From an uncultured Mucilaginibacter sp. (GTDB taxonomy: Bacteria > Bacteroidota > Bacteroidia > Sphingobacteriales > Sphingobacteriaceae), in contig NZ_CAJYGQ010000013.1 in assembly GCF_913773635.1 (NCBI RefSeq), positions 359,973-423,972 on the forward strand: a DNA stretch of 64,000 nucleotides. Reading direction: 5' to 3'. The position numbers and the translations under genes were made by a program. The notes beneath the pieces were generated by a model that did no database searches, was not told the DNA's origin, and worked only from the letters and a program-made list of their open reading frames with translations. Each line of letters begins with the position of its first letter. Position 1 is the first letter of the stretch. Shown here in pieces: positions 41,326 to 49,635 of the stretch.

Positions 41326-41387
41326 TATGCTTAACAAAGACATATAACAAAACAAAAAAGTCCCGGCCCAACAGCCGGGACTTTTTT
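41315..41387 (+). promoter_or_regulatory. Transcription attenuator of pheA (antiterminator/terminator)
   Basis: GCCGGGACT at 41315-41323 can pair perfectly with AGTCCCGGC at 41359-41367. That segment is also the left arm of the terminator, whose right arm starts with the same nine bases at 41374-41382. The two stems exclude each other. A ribosome that reaches the TGA at 41323 would cover the first arm and allow termination. A ribosome stalled at Phe/Tyr codons up to about 41301 would leave it free to form the antiterminator. Confidence 0.82.
41354..41387 (+). terminator. Intrinsic terminator of the pheA attenuator
   Basis: A perfect 14-bp stem: AAAAAAGTCCCGGC at 41354-41367 with 41374-41387, loop CCAACA, ending in six T. 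It lies 15 bases before the pheA ATG and within its transcript, so it can stop transcription before the gene. Confidence 0.92.
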
Positions 41388-41401
41388 CATTTAACAGGGT
41401 T

Positions 41402-42253
41402 ATGGAAATTACAACGCCACGTGTGGCAATTCAGGGTATCCGCGCATCGTTTCACGAAGAAGCCGCCTTTAAGTACTTCGGTACCAACATACAAACGGTG
41501 GAGTGCAACTCGTTTAAGCAAACCTTTGAGGCACTTAAAAATAAGCAGGCCGACTACGTGGTAATGGCTATTGAAAATAACATCGCCGGTAGTATTTTAC
41601 CTAACTACTCGCTGCTTATGAGCTACAACTTCCCCATTGTTGGCGAAGTTTACCTGCCCATTCAGCTTCATTTTTTAACCCTGCCCGGCGTTAAGTTCGA
41701 AGACATAAAAACGGTTATCTCCCACCCCATAGCCCTGCGTCAGTGCATTGATTTTATGGACGAATACCCGCACATTAAAGTGGTTGAAAGTAATGATACC
41801 GCCGCTTGTGCCAAACGTGTACGCGATGAGCAACTAACCGATACAGCTGCCATAGCCAACAGCCTGGCAGCCAACTTGTACAAGTTAGAAGTAAAGGAAC
41901 GACGTATAGAAAGCAACAAAAAGAATTTTACTCGTTTCCTCATCTTCACCAGCCATGAGAATGCCAAGAAAGTAAGCTCCAATAAAGCATCTTTATGCTT
42001 TCAGGTAAGTAACGAGGTTGGCGCGCTTGCCAAAGTACTTAATATACTGGCCGAACAGGAAATAAACATGAGCAAAATACAAAGTATGCCGGTGCTGGGT
42101 AAGCGCAACGAGTACAACTTTTATGTTGACGTTGAATGGCAGCAATCTCAACAATATGATACCGCTGTACGCCAAATACTCAGTTACACCAAAAACTTTA
42201 ACATACTGGGCGAGTACGAAAGGTACATTGATGACGTAGTTAATGGATCATAG
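41402..42253 (+). CDS. pheA: Prephenate dehydratase
   Basis: This enzyme decarboxylates and dehydrates prephenate to phenylpyruvate, the last step specific to phenylalanine. The 283-residue protein has a catalytic domain with SNDTAACAKRV and NFTRFLIF (the TRF motif). A C-terminal ACT domain (VGALAKVLNILAEQEINMSKIQ) should bind Phe. The GALxxxL motif is kept, but the usual ESRP motif reads QSMP, so feedback may be altered. It is preceded by the leader and attenuator. It starts at ATG 41402, with no chorismate mutase fusion, since the mutase is on the DAHP synthase downstream. Confidence 0.95.
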   Translation: MEITTPRVAIQGIRASFHEEAAFKYFGTNIQTVECNSFKQTFEALKNKQADYVVMAIENNIAGSILPNYSLLMSYNFPIVGEVYLPIQLHFLTLPGVKFEDIKTVISHPIALRQCIDFMDEYPHIKVVESNDTAACAKRVRDEQLTDTAAIANSLAANLYKLEVKERRIESNKKNFTRFLIFTSHENAKKVSSNKASLCFQVSNEVGALAKVLNILAEQEINMSKIQSMPVLGKRNEYNFYVDVEWQQSQQYDTAVRQILSYTKNFNILGEYERYIDDVVNGS

Positions 42254-42374
42254 TTGACAGACCACAGTAGTAAAAACAGCAAATAGATAAACAACAATAT
42301 TTAAACAATTAAACAACAATTCACGGTTCTATGAACTATCATCCATGAACCATGAACTCAAAACCAAAGCAAAT

Positions 42375-43505
42375 ATGAAACTCGATTTAAAAATACAGCC
42401 ACTTAGCTCTTGGATTACTGCTAAGGCTCAGCCATTATTAATTGCCGGCCCATGCAGCGCCGAAACTGAAGACCAACTAGTTGCAACCGCACACTTGCTA
42501 GCTGCTACGGGTAAAGTTACCGCCCTGCGTGCAGGTATTTGGAAACCACGCACCCGTCCGGGTGAGTTTGAAGGTATTGGCAGCATTGGTTTGGAGTGGT
42601 TAAAACGCGCCAAAGCCGAAACTGGTTTACCAACCGCCGTTGAGGTTGCTACCGCAAAACACGTTGAAGAAGCTTTAAAAGCAGGTGTTGATATCCTTTG
42701 GGTAGGCGCACGTTCAACTGCTAACCCCTTCACCGTGCAGGAAATTGCTGACGCCTTAAAAGGATCTGATGTGCCAGTAATGGTTAAAAACCCGGTAAAC
42801 CCTGATATTTCATTATGGATTGGTGCTTTAGAGCGTATCAACAACGCGGGCATTACTAAACTGGCTGCTATTCACCGTGGTTTTTCATCGTATGAAAAAA
42901 CTGCGTTCCGTAACGAACCAATGTGGGATTTGGCCATCAACCTTAAAACCCATGCTCCTGAGTTGCCTATCATCTGCGATCCAAGTCACATCTCGGGTAA
43001 CCGGGAGTTGATACCTTATGTATCGCAAAAAGCATTGGATATGGACATGCAAGGCTTAATGATCGAGTCGCACATTGACCCATCTGTTGCCTGGACCGAT
43101 GCTAAACAGCAAGTTACCCCATCGGCTTTAAGCGAGTTAATTGACCGTTTAACGCTGCGTCAGCCTGAAGTGGTAAACACACAGGTTAAAGATGCATTAG
43201 CTGAGTTGCGCAATAAAATTGACAAAATTGATGACCTGGTTATTCAAAAATTAGCCGAGCGTATGAAAATTGTTGAGCAAATTGGTAACTACAAAAAAGA
43301 TAATGGCATCACCATTTTACAGGTTAACCGTTGGGACGAAATTTTACAGAAGCGTTCAAACTATGGAAAAGCATTAAACCTGCACGCTGACTTTACGGAA
43401 AAGCTTTTGGAATTGATCCACAGCGAATCTATCCGTAAACAAACCGAAATTATGAACGCCGGTCAGGGTGAGGCCCCTGTACAGGAACAATTGACACATT
43501 CTTAG
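42375..43505 (+). CDS. DAHP synthase - chorismate mutase fusion
   Basis: A 376-residue bifunctional enzyme. Residues about 1-265 are a type I beta DAHP synthase (LLIAGPCSAET, LRAGIWKPRTRPGEFEGIG, WVGARSTANPFTVQ, DPSHISGNRELI). Residues about 275-360 are an AroQ-type chorismate mutase (ELRNKIDKIDDLVIQKLAERMKIVEQIGNYKK). The pair links the first step of the shikimate pathway to the branch point and allows feedback through the mutase. I start it at the ATG at 42375; an ATG at 42345 would add ten residues from repeat-like sequence. It lies 121 bases after pheA. Confidence 0.93.
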   Translation: MKLDLKIQPLSSWITAKAQPLLIAGPCSAETEDQLVATAHLLAATGKVTALRAGIWKPRTRPGEFEGIGSIGLEWLKRAKAETGLPTAVEVATAKHVEEALKAGVDILWVGARSTANPFTVQEIADALKGSDVPVMVKNPVNPDISLWIGALERINNAGITKLAAIHRGFSSYEKTAFRNEPMWDLAINLKTHAPELPIICDPSHISGNRELIPYVSQKALDMDMQGLMIESHIDPSVAWTDAKQQVTPSALSELIDRLTLRQPEVVNTQVKDALAELRNKIDKIDDLVIQKLAERMKIVEQIGNYKKDNGITILQVNRWDEILQKRSNYGKALNLHADFTEKLLELIHSESIRKQTEIMNAGQGEAPVQEQLTHS

Positions 43506-43540
43506 TAGAGCTGTTAAATAACCTGTTCCTTTAAAAATAT

Positions 43541-43628
43541 TGTCATTTCGAACAACAAAGAGAAATCTTGTTATAGCGGATAAGATTTGCATAACTATCA
43601 GAATCCCTCAGTATTGTTCGAGATGACA
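43541..43628. repeat. Family A palindromic repeat, copy 4
   Basis: TGTCATTTCGAACAA at 43541-43555 is inverted at 43614-43628 (TTGTTCGAGATGACA, one mismatch), and AGAAATCTTG inside is mirrored by AAGATTTG. It lies between the DAHP synthase fusion and aroA. Confidence 0.8.
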
Positions 43629-43662
43629 TTTTAAAATTGAAAGATTAATACAACAGCCTACC

Positions 43663-44952
43663 ATGTCAAAAAACCTAACGGTTAGCCGTAATAATAAAAT
43701 TGTTAAAGCCACCATACAACTCACAGGCTCCAAAAGCGAGTGCAACCGTGCATTGGTAATTGAGGCGTTGAGCAAGGGTAAGGTACAGGTAACCAACGTA
43801 TCAGACGCTGCTGATGCTGTGTTACTGGCGGGAATATTGAGAGGGGAGAATTTAGGGATCAGAAGCCAAAATCAGGAATCAGGCGTCAGACCTCAAACCT
43901 TAGAAACACCCGCAACCGTAAACATTGGCCCGGCCGGTACGGCTATGCGCTTTTTAACGGCTTACTTTGCCTTGCAAACCGGTGAAGTGTTGCTTACCGG
44001 TACCGAGCGCATGAAACAGCGCCCTATTGGCATTTTGGTTGATGCTTTGCGTGAGTTAGGTGCCGAAATTGTTTACGCCGAAAATGAGGGTTTCCCTCCC
44101 TTGAATATTAAGGGCGGCTTTGAGCAAAAGACGAATCAAATTACTATTAAGGGCGATATCAGCAGTCAGTATATTACCGCTTTATTATTAATAGCCAACA
44201 GCCTGCCAAAAGGTTTAGAGCTGCATATTGATGGCGAATTAACCTCGCGCCCTTATGTGGAAATGACCTTGAGCATGCTGAAACAGGCGGGTGTACAACA
44301 CCAATGGAATGACAATGTAATTAGCATTGCGAACCAGGACTTTGTAGAAACCAGCATTTGGGTTGAACCCGATTGGAGCGCAGCTTCGTACTGGTATTCG
44401 GTTGCGGCACTGGCCGATGAGGCGGAGCTTTTCCTGCCGGGATTAACCTCGTACAGCCTCCAAGGCGATAGCGTAATTACCGAGCTGATGGCCAATTTTG
44501 GCATCACCTCTCAGTTTAAAGATGGTGGTGTGTATTTAAAGAAAGAGCCAAAGCCAATTCAACGTAAAATATTTGACCTTAAATCATGCCCCGATTTGGC
44601 TCAAACCCTAATTGTAGTGTGTGCGGCTTTAGGCCACGAGGCTACGTTTACAGGTTTAGAAACGCTAAAAATTAAGGAAACCGACCGTATTGCCGCACTG
44701 CAAAATGAGCTGGCTAAAATGGGGGTTAAACTGATTGAGAAACCCCTGGTTTATAAACTGGACTGCAGCGAAAAGTTTATACCCGAAAAAATAACCATTG
44801 CCACTTACGAAGACCATCGTATGGCGATGGCCTTTGCGCCGCTGGCTTTAATTATACCACAGGTAGAGGTTGAAGAAGCTATGGTTGTTGAAAAATCTTA
44901 CCCTGCATTTTGGGAGGATTTTAAAAAAGCCAGTTTTGAGGTAGTATTATAA
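43663..44952 (+). CDS. aroA: 3-phosphoshikimate 1-carboxyvinyltransferase (EPSP synthase)
   Basis: AroA joins shikimate 3-phosphate and PEP to form EPSP, the substrate of AroC. The 429-residue protein has TGSKSECNRALVIEALSKG, NIGPAGTAMRFLTAYFA, SSQYITALLLIA, DWSAASYWYSVAALA and EDHRMAMAFAPLAL, so both halves of the active site are complete. Residues about 61-83 look like extra sequence: a polar stretch (LGIRSQNQESGVRPQT) inserted just before NIGPAGTA, encoded by CAGGAATCAGG-type DNA that resembles family B repeats. The rest of the protein is normal. A terminator follows at 44996-45020. Confidence 0.95.
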   Translation: MSKNLTVSRNNKIVKATIQLTGSKSECNRALVIEALSKGKVQVTNVSDAADAVLLAGILRGENLGIRSQNQESGVRPQTLETPATVNIGPAGTAMRFLTAYFALQTGEVLLTGTERMKQRPIGILVDALRELGAEIVYAENEGFPPLNIKGGFEQKTNQITIKGDISSQYITALLLIANSLPKGLELHIDGELTSRPYVEMTLSMLKQAGVQHQWNDNVISIANQDFVETSIWVEPDWSAASYWYSVAALADEAELFLPGLTSYSLQGDSVITELMANFGITSQFKDGGVYLKKEPKPIQRKIFDLKSCPDLAQTLIVVCAALGHEATFTGLETLKIKETDRIAALQNELAKMGVKLIEKPLVYKLDCSEKFIPEKITIATYEDHRMAMAFAPLALIIPQVEVEEAMVVEKSYPAFWEDFKKASFEVVL

Positions 44953-44995
44953 TCTGCTGCTGTATTTTTAAATCGAAAGATATTTGTTGTTTATT

Positions 44996-45020
44996 AAGGC
45001 CGGAAGTTCCGGCCTTTTTT
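44996..45020 (+). terminator. Intrinsic terminator of aroA
   Basis: AAGGCCGGA at 44996-45004 pairs with TCCGGCCTT at 45008-45016 around a 3-base loop, followed by a T-run. It lies 44 bases after the aroA stop. Confidence 0.85.
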
Positions 45021-45030
45021 ATTTAACTGC

Positions 45031-45038
45031 TATTTTTG
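45031..45038 (+). promoter_or_regulatory. -7 box before pabB
   Basis: TATTTTTG matches TAnnTTTG exactly and ends 9 bases before the pabB ATG at 45048. A TTG at the standard distance is missing because the aroA terminator lies there. It supports an independent pabB transcript. Confidence 0.4.
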
Positions 45039-45047
45039 CAGCAACGT

Positions 45048-46316
45048 ATGATATTTGAGATAGCCGACATTCCCTTATTTAAACAAAAGGCCTTACAATG
45101 GGCGGCAACCCATGAGGTTTGCTCCTATCTCGATTCAAATAGCCACTCTAACGGTTATTCTAAATTTGATGCACTTATTGCCGCTGGCGTTAAAAGCGAA
45201 TTAATAGCCGGCGCGGGCGATGCTTTCAATAAACTCAATCAATTCAGGCAACAACATACCGGCTGGCTAACCGGCTTTTTAGGGTATGATTTAAAAAACG
45301 AAACTGAGCAATTAAACTCTATCCATACGGACAACCTCCACTTCCCTGATCTGTACTGTTTTGAGCCTGAACATCTAGTTATTATCAAAGGTGAAGTGAT
45401 TGAGATACTGTCAGATAATGCCGAGCAGATATTTGCCGAGATAAACGAAAAGGAGCTGTATCCTATTCAAAAACCCAACGGTTTAAACCTTAAGGCACGT
45501 TTTAGTAGGGATGAATATATTCAAACATTTGATCGCATTAAACAGCATATTAACCGTGGTGATATCTACGTAACCAACTTTTGCCAGGAGTTTTACGTCG
45601 AGAACGCAATTATTCATCCTGTAAGTATTTTTAGTGAGTTAAACAGTATATCACGTACGCCATTTGCCAGCTTTTTTAAATATCATCAACAGTATATTCT
45701 GTGTGCATCGCCCGAACGTTTTTTAGCTAAGCGTGGTGATAAACTCATATCTCAACCTATTAAAGGTACAGCCCGCCGAGGCTCAACCGAAGCTGAAGAC
45801 AACGCTATTAAAATTGCCCTGCGCAATAATCTTAAAGAGCAGCAGGAAAATGTAATGGTGGTTGATATGGTACGCAATGATCTCACAAAATCAGCCGTAC
45901 CAGGCACTGTAAAAACTGAAGAACTATTTGGAATTTATAGCTTTAAGCAGGTGCACCAAATGATATCGACGGTTACCTGCGAGTTACAAAATGGATTACC
46001 AGGGGTTGAAGCTATCCGCAACACCTTTCCTATGGGGAGTATGACCGGCGCGCCTAAGGTTAGCGCTATGCAGCTTATGGAGCAGTATGAGCGCACAAGG
46101 CGCAGCATCTATTCAGGCGCGGTTGGTTATTTCAGTCCGGATGATGACTTTGATTTTAACGTTGTTATACGAAGCATTTTATACAATGCAAATGAACGCT
46201 ACTTATCTTTTGAGGTTGGCAGCGCTATTACTTTTGATGCCAAAGCTGAGGATGAGTATGATGAGTGTTTACTCAAAGCCAAAGCAATTTTAGAGGTACT
46301 ACAGGTGAAACTATAG
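45048..46316 (+). CDS. pabB: Aminodeoxychorismate synthase component I
   Basis: PabB adds ammonia to chorismate to form 4-amino-4-deoxychorismate for folate. The 422-residue protein has the chorismate-binding fold of the TrpE/PabB family: VTNFCQEFYV, ASPERFLAKRGDKL, MVDMVRNDLTKSAVPGTV, and FPMGSMTGAPKVSAMQLMEQYE. The motif SQPIKGTARRG carries the Lys of PIKGT that marks PabB; anthranilate synthases have Ala there (PIAGT). I take the ATG at 45048, since the frame before it begins with TTG inside promoter-like sequence. No pabA glutaminase gene is adjacent. Confidence 0.92.
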   Translation: MIFEIADIPLFKQKALQWAATHEVCSYLDSNSHSNGYSKFDALIAAGVKSELIAGAGDAFNKLNQFRQQHTGWLTGFLGYDLKNETEQLNSIHTDNLHFPDLYCFEPEHLVIIKGEVIEILSDNAEQIFAEINEKELYPIQKPNGLNLKARFSRDEYIQTFDRIKQHINRGDIYVTNFCQEFYVENAIIHPVSIFSELNSISRTPFASFFKYHQQYILCASPERFLAKRGDKLISQPIKGTARRGSTEAEDNAIKIALRNNLKEQQENVMVVDMVRNDLTKSAVPGTVKTEELFGIYSFKQVHQMISTVTCELQNGLPGVEAIRNTFPMGSMTGAPKVSAMQLMEQYERTRRSIYSGAVGYFSPDDDFDFNVVIRSILYNANERYLSFEVGSAITFDAKAEDEYDECLLKAKAILEVLQVKL

Positions 46317-46412
46317 TCCCTTAACACTAAAAATTTCATATCGATTGATAACGAGAACCTTGTATAACCAAGCCGGATTATATCCTGCTTCATCAACAAG
46401 GCTGCTCTTTAT

Positions 46413-46428
46413 CGTTCGAAATGACAGC
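46413..46428. repeat. Family A half-element
   Basis: CGTTCGAAATGACAG at 46413-46427 matches one end of the family A palindrome. The opposite arm is degenerate; an AACAAGGCTG segment about 15 bases before it may be a remnant. It lies between the convergent pabB and AMP nucleosidase genes. Confidence 0.5.
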
Positions 46429-46447
46429 TTCGACAGATTAAAGTATA

Positions 46448-47311
46448 TTAGAACTTAAGGTGTTTTACCGTGAATCCGTTGTTGATTAATTGCTTCAACG
46501 ATTCAATACCTACTTTAAGATGAGTTTCTACATACTGCTCTGTTACTTTCGAGTCGCTTTCTGCAGTTTTAACCCCTTCGGGTATCATTGGCTGGTCTGA
46601 TACTAACAGCAGTGCTCCGGTTGGAATTTTGTTGGCAAACCCCGTAGTAAAAATAGTAGCCGTTTCCATATCAATGGCCATGGCGCGCAAGGTTTTCAAA
46701 TACTTCTTAAATTCTTTATCATGCTCCCAAACGCGGCGGTTGGTGGTATAACATGTTCCGGTCCAATAATCGCGTGAAAAATCGCGTATAGTGGTTGATA
46801 TAGCCTTTTGAAGCGCAAAGGATGGTAGTGCCGGAACTTCTGGCGGTAGATAGTCATTCGATGTTCCTTCGCCTCGTATTGCTGCTATAGGTAAAATCAA
46901 GTCGCCTACCTGGTTTTTCTTCTTTAAACCACCGCACTTGCCTAAAAATATAACAGCTTTGGGGCTTATAGCTGTTAGCAAATCCATTACGGTTGCTGCA
47001 ACCGGGCTGCCCATACCAAAGTTTACAATGGTAATTCCGTTTGCCGTTACACTTTGCATTGGCTTATCAAGGCCCATTACCGGTGCGTTATCGTTCCACT
47101 CCGAAAACAATTGCAGGTATTTTGAAAAATTTGTAAGTATAATGTATTTACCAAAATCATTCAGCGGACGGCCTGTATAACGTGGTAACCAGTTGTTTAC
47201 AATAGATTCTTTTGATTTTAAACCGCTTTTAACCGGCGACTGCACCTCTTTTACGTCTTTAGCATTTTCAACAATTTTTGCGTCTTTTTTTATTTCTATC
47301 TCTTCATTCAT
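46448..47311 (-). CDS. amn: AMP nucleosidase
   Basis: Amn splits AMP into adenine and ribose 5-phosphate and helps to set adenylate levels. The 287-residue protein matches the nucleoside phosphorylase-like fold: IVNFGMGSPVAATVMDLLTA, AVIFLGKCGGLKKKNQVGDLILP and AMAIDMETATIFTTGFAN (core GKCGGLKKKNQVGDLILP), with the catalytic acidic residues. It is the short form lacking the large N-terminal domain of enterobacterial Amn. The start at 47311 is fixed by AAGGAG eight bases upstream, an unusually good Shine-Dalgarno for this lineage. The ATG at 47359 lies before that site and is unlikely. Confidence 0.9.
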   Translation of the reverse strand: MNEEIEIKKDAKIVENAKDVKEVQSPVKSGLKSKESIVNNWLPRYTGRPLNDFGKYIILTNFSKYLQLFSEWNDNAPVMGLDKPMQSVTANGITIVNFGMGSPVAATVMDLLTAISPKAVIFLGKCGGLKKKNQVGDLILPIAAIRGEGTSNDYLPPEVPALPSFALQKAISTTIRDFSRDYWTGTCYTTNRRVWEHDKEFKKYLKTLRAMAIDMETATIFTTGFANKIPTGALLLVSDQPMIPEGVKTAESDSKVTEQYVETHLKVGIESLKQLINNGFTVKHLKF

Positions 47312-47330
47312 ATTCTTTTCTCCTTTCTTT
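47302..47330 (-). promoter_or_regulatory. Strong Shine-Dalgarno site of the AMP nucleosidase gene
   Basis: On the minus strand AAAGGAGAAAAGAAT directly precedes the ATG at 47309-47311, giving an AAGGAG core eight bases from the start. Most genes in this window have no such site. Confidence 0.7.
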
Positions 47331-47504
47331 TTAATTATTGATTTACAGTTGTACGACAAAGCCCCGGGGGCGTGCCGGCGGTTGTTTAAATCAACATATT
47401 ATTTTTGTTATTAACGTTAAGATTGCTTTAATGTTCCGTTCGCGACCGGAGGCATCAGCGAGCAATTGGTATACGGGTTTTCACCGAAATCTGCGGATAC
47501 AACA

Positions 47505-47527
47505 AACCCCGGCGTTTCACCAGGGTT
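47505..47527 (-). terminator. Possible terminator of clpX
   Basis: AACCCCGG at 47505-47512 pairs with CCAGGGTT at 47520-47527 (one mismatch) around a 7-base loop. A short T-rich run follows on the minus strand. It lies about 55 bases after the clpX stop. The weak T-run lowers confidence. Confidence 0.4.
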
Positions 47528-47581
47528 GTGTGTTTTGTATATGAGATTTTACAAATATACGAAACTATCTGTAAAATGCAA

Positions 47582-48820
47582 CTATGCTACTTTTAACTTC
47601 TTTAAATCTGATTTCTCAAACTTCTCGTGAGCATAATCTAAAGTTACATTCAGGCGTTTAACATCCTTTTTAGAGGGGAATTCAAACATGGCGTCAATCA
47701 TGATGGCTTCACATATTGAACGCAGGCCGCGTGCGCCCAGTTTAAACTCCATAGCTTTATCAACAATAAAGTCAAGCACCTCATCATCAAACTCAAGCTT
47801 AACGCCCTCGTAGTCAAAAAGCTTTTTGTACTGTTTCAACAAAGAATTTTTTGGCTTAGTAAGGATGTTGTGCAGCGCATCACGATCAAGCGGATTGAGG
47901 TAGGTTAACACCGGTAAACGGCCAATCAACTCCGGAATCAAACCAAACGACTTTAAATCCTGAGGGGTAATATACTTATACAGGTTTTTAGTGTCAACTT
48001 CGTTATCGTCGCGCTTTAACTTGTAACCTACAGTTTGCGTACGCAAACGATTGGCAATTTTACGGTCAATACCATCAAAGGCGCCACCACAAATAAAAAG
48101 GATATTGCTGGTGTTAACCGAAATCATTTTCTGATCAGGATGTTTACGTCCACCTTGCGGCGGTACGTTTACCATAGTACCCTCTAATATTTTCAGTAAG
48201 GCCTGTTGAACGCCTTCGCCTGATACATCGCGCGTGATAGAAGCATTATCGCTTTTACGGGCTATCTTATCAACCTCATCAATGTATACAATACCACGCT
48301 CGGCAGCTGCAACATCGTAATCGGCAGCCTGCAGTAAGCGGGTAAGTATACTTTCAACGTCTTCGCCTACGTAACCAGCCTCGGTTAATACCGTAGCATC
48401 TGAAATACAAAAAGGAACATTTAAAATCTTGGCAATGGTTTTAGCCAGCAGGGTTTTACCCGTGCCGGTTTCGCCCACCATCATAATGTTCGATTTTTCT
48501 ATCTCTACCTCATCTTTATCTACACGCTGATTAAGGCGTTTATAGTGATTATAAACAGCAACGGCCAGCACTTTCTTGGCATCGTCCTGCCCAATAACAT
48601 ACTGATCAAGGTGAGACTTAATTTCCGCAGGCTTTAATATAGTTGGCGCAGATGATGTTGTTTTCACCTTACGCACTTTAAGCTCTTCGGCCAAAATCTC
48701 ATTGGCCTGATTCACACACTTGTCACAAATGTGAGCATCAAGCCCGGCTATCAGCATAAGAGAATCCTGCTTTCCTGCTCCACAAAACGAACACCTGATT
48801 TCCTTGCTGTTCTTATTCAT
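47582..48820 (-). CDS. clpX: ATP-dependent Clp protease ATP-binding subunit ClpX
   Basis: ClpX unfolds tagged proteins and feeds them to ClpP. The 412-residue protein has an N-terminal zinc-binding domain (CSFCGAG and CDKCVNQ), Walker A GETGTGKTLLAK, the pore loop GYVGEDVE, Walker B GIVYIDEVDKIAR, and a C-terminal LLKQYKKLFDYEGV region in front of the small domain. Length is normal. It lies 96 bases after clpP on the same strand, and tig comes before clpP, which is the classical tig-clpP-clpX order. Confidence 0.97.
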   Translation of the reverse strand: MNKNSKEIRCSFCGAGKQDSLMLIAGLDAHICDKCVNQANEILAEELKVRKVKTTSSAPTILKPAEIKSHLDQYVIGQDDAKKVLAVAVYNHYKRLNQRVDKDEVEIEKSNIMMVGETGTGKTLLAKTIAKILNVPFCISDATVLTEAGYVGEDVESILTRLLQAADYDVAAAERGIVYIDEVDKIARKSDNASITRDVSGEGVQQALLKILEGTMVNVPPQGGRKHPDQKMISVNTSNILFICGGAFDGIDRKIANRLRTQTVGYKLKRDDNEVDTKNLYKYITPQDLKSFGLIPELIGRLPVLTYLNPLDRDALHNILTKPKNSLLKQYKKLFDYEGVKLEFDDEVLDFIVDKAMEFKLGARGLRSICEAIMIDAMFEFPSKKDVKRLNVTLDYAHEKFEKSDLKKLKVA

Positions 48821-48915
48821 CTGATAAAGATTTGGTAACCAAATATAAAAAACTAAACCAACTTAATTAGTAATAACCATAATTAAGCCGGTTTAGTGTT
48901 AAAAAATAAAATATA

Positions 48916-49635
48916 TTATTTCTCGGTGTTGCGGCTCAAAACCTCATCAACCATACCAAAGTCTTTGGCTTCATCGGCAATCATCCAGTGGTCACGGTCT
49001 GATGCTTCCCAAACTTTTTCGTAAGGGGTACCGCTATGCTTAGAGATTATTTCATAAAGCTCTTTCTTAAGCTTTTGAATTTCGCGGGCTGTAATTTCAA
49101 TATCAGAAGCCTGACCTTGCGCACCACCAAGCGGCTGGTGAATCATTACACGTGAGTGAGGTAAAGCAGCACGTTTACCATCAGCACCTGCACAAAGCAA
49201 CACAGCAGCCATTGAGGCAGCCATACCTGTACATATAGTAGCTACATCATTAGTTACAAACTGCATGGTATCATATATACCTAAACCGGCATATACCGAG
49301 CCACCTGGTGAGTTGATGTAAATCTGAATATCGCGTTTTGCATCGGCCGATTGCAAAAACAGCAATTGTGCCTGAATGATGTTGGCTATATTTTCATAAA
49401 TAGCATCGCCTAAAAAGATAATGCGGTCCATCATCAAACGTGAAAACACGTCCATTTGCGCTACGTTCATCTGACGCTCCTCAATAATGTAAGGCGTCAT
49501 GTCAACAGGGTGAGCAATGGCTTGAGGCATCATTTTATGCTCAACGCTTGAAATAAATTTATCAACAAAAATGCTGTTAATGCGGTGATGTTTAACCGCG
49601 TACTTGCGGAATTCGTTTTTATCGATATTACTCAT
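48916..49635 (-). CDS. clpP: ATP-dependent Clp protease proteolytic subunit
   Basis: ClpP is the tetradecameric serine protease partner of ClpX. The 239-residue protein has the catalytic Ser in TGMAASMAAVLLCAG, His in SRVMIHQPLGG and Asp in the DRDHWMIADEA segment. The first 40 residues are an N-terminal extension before the usual start of the fold (MTPYIIEE). Part of it may be a propeptide, as in other Bacteroidota. ATG 49635 is the only good start. It is placed between tig and clpX. Confidence 0.96.
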   Translation of the reverse strand: MSNIDKNEFRKYAVKHHRINSIFVDKFISSVEHKMMPQAIAHPVDMTPYIIEERQMNVAQMDVFSRLMMDRIIFLGDAIYENIANIIQAQLLFLQSADAKRDIQIYINSPGGSVYAGLGIYDTMQFVTNDVATICTGMAASMAAVLLCAGADGKRAALPHSRVMIHQPLGGAQGQASDIEITAREIQKLKKELYEIISKHSGTPYEKVWEASDRDHWMIADEAKDFGMVDEVLSRNTEK

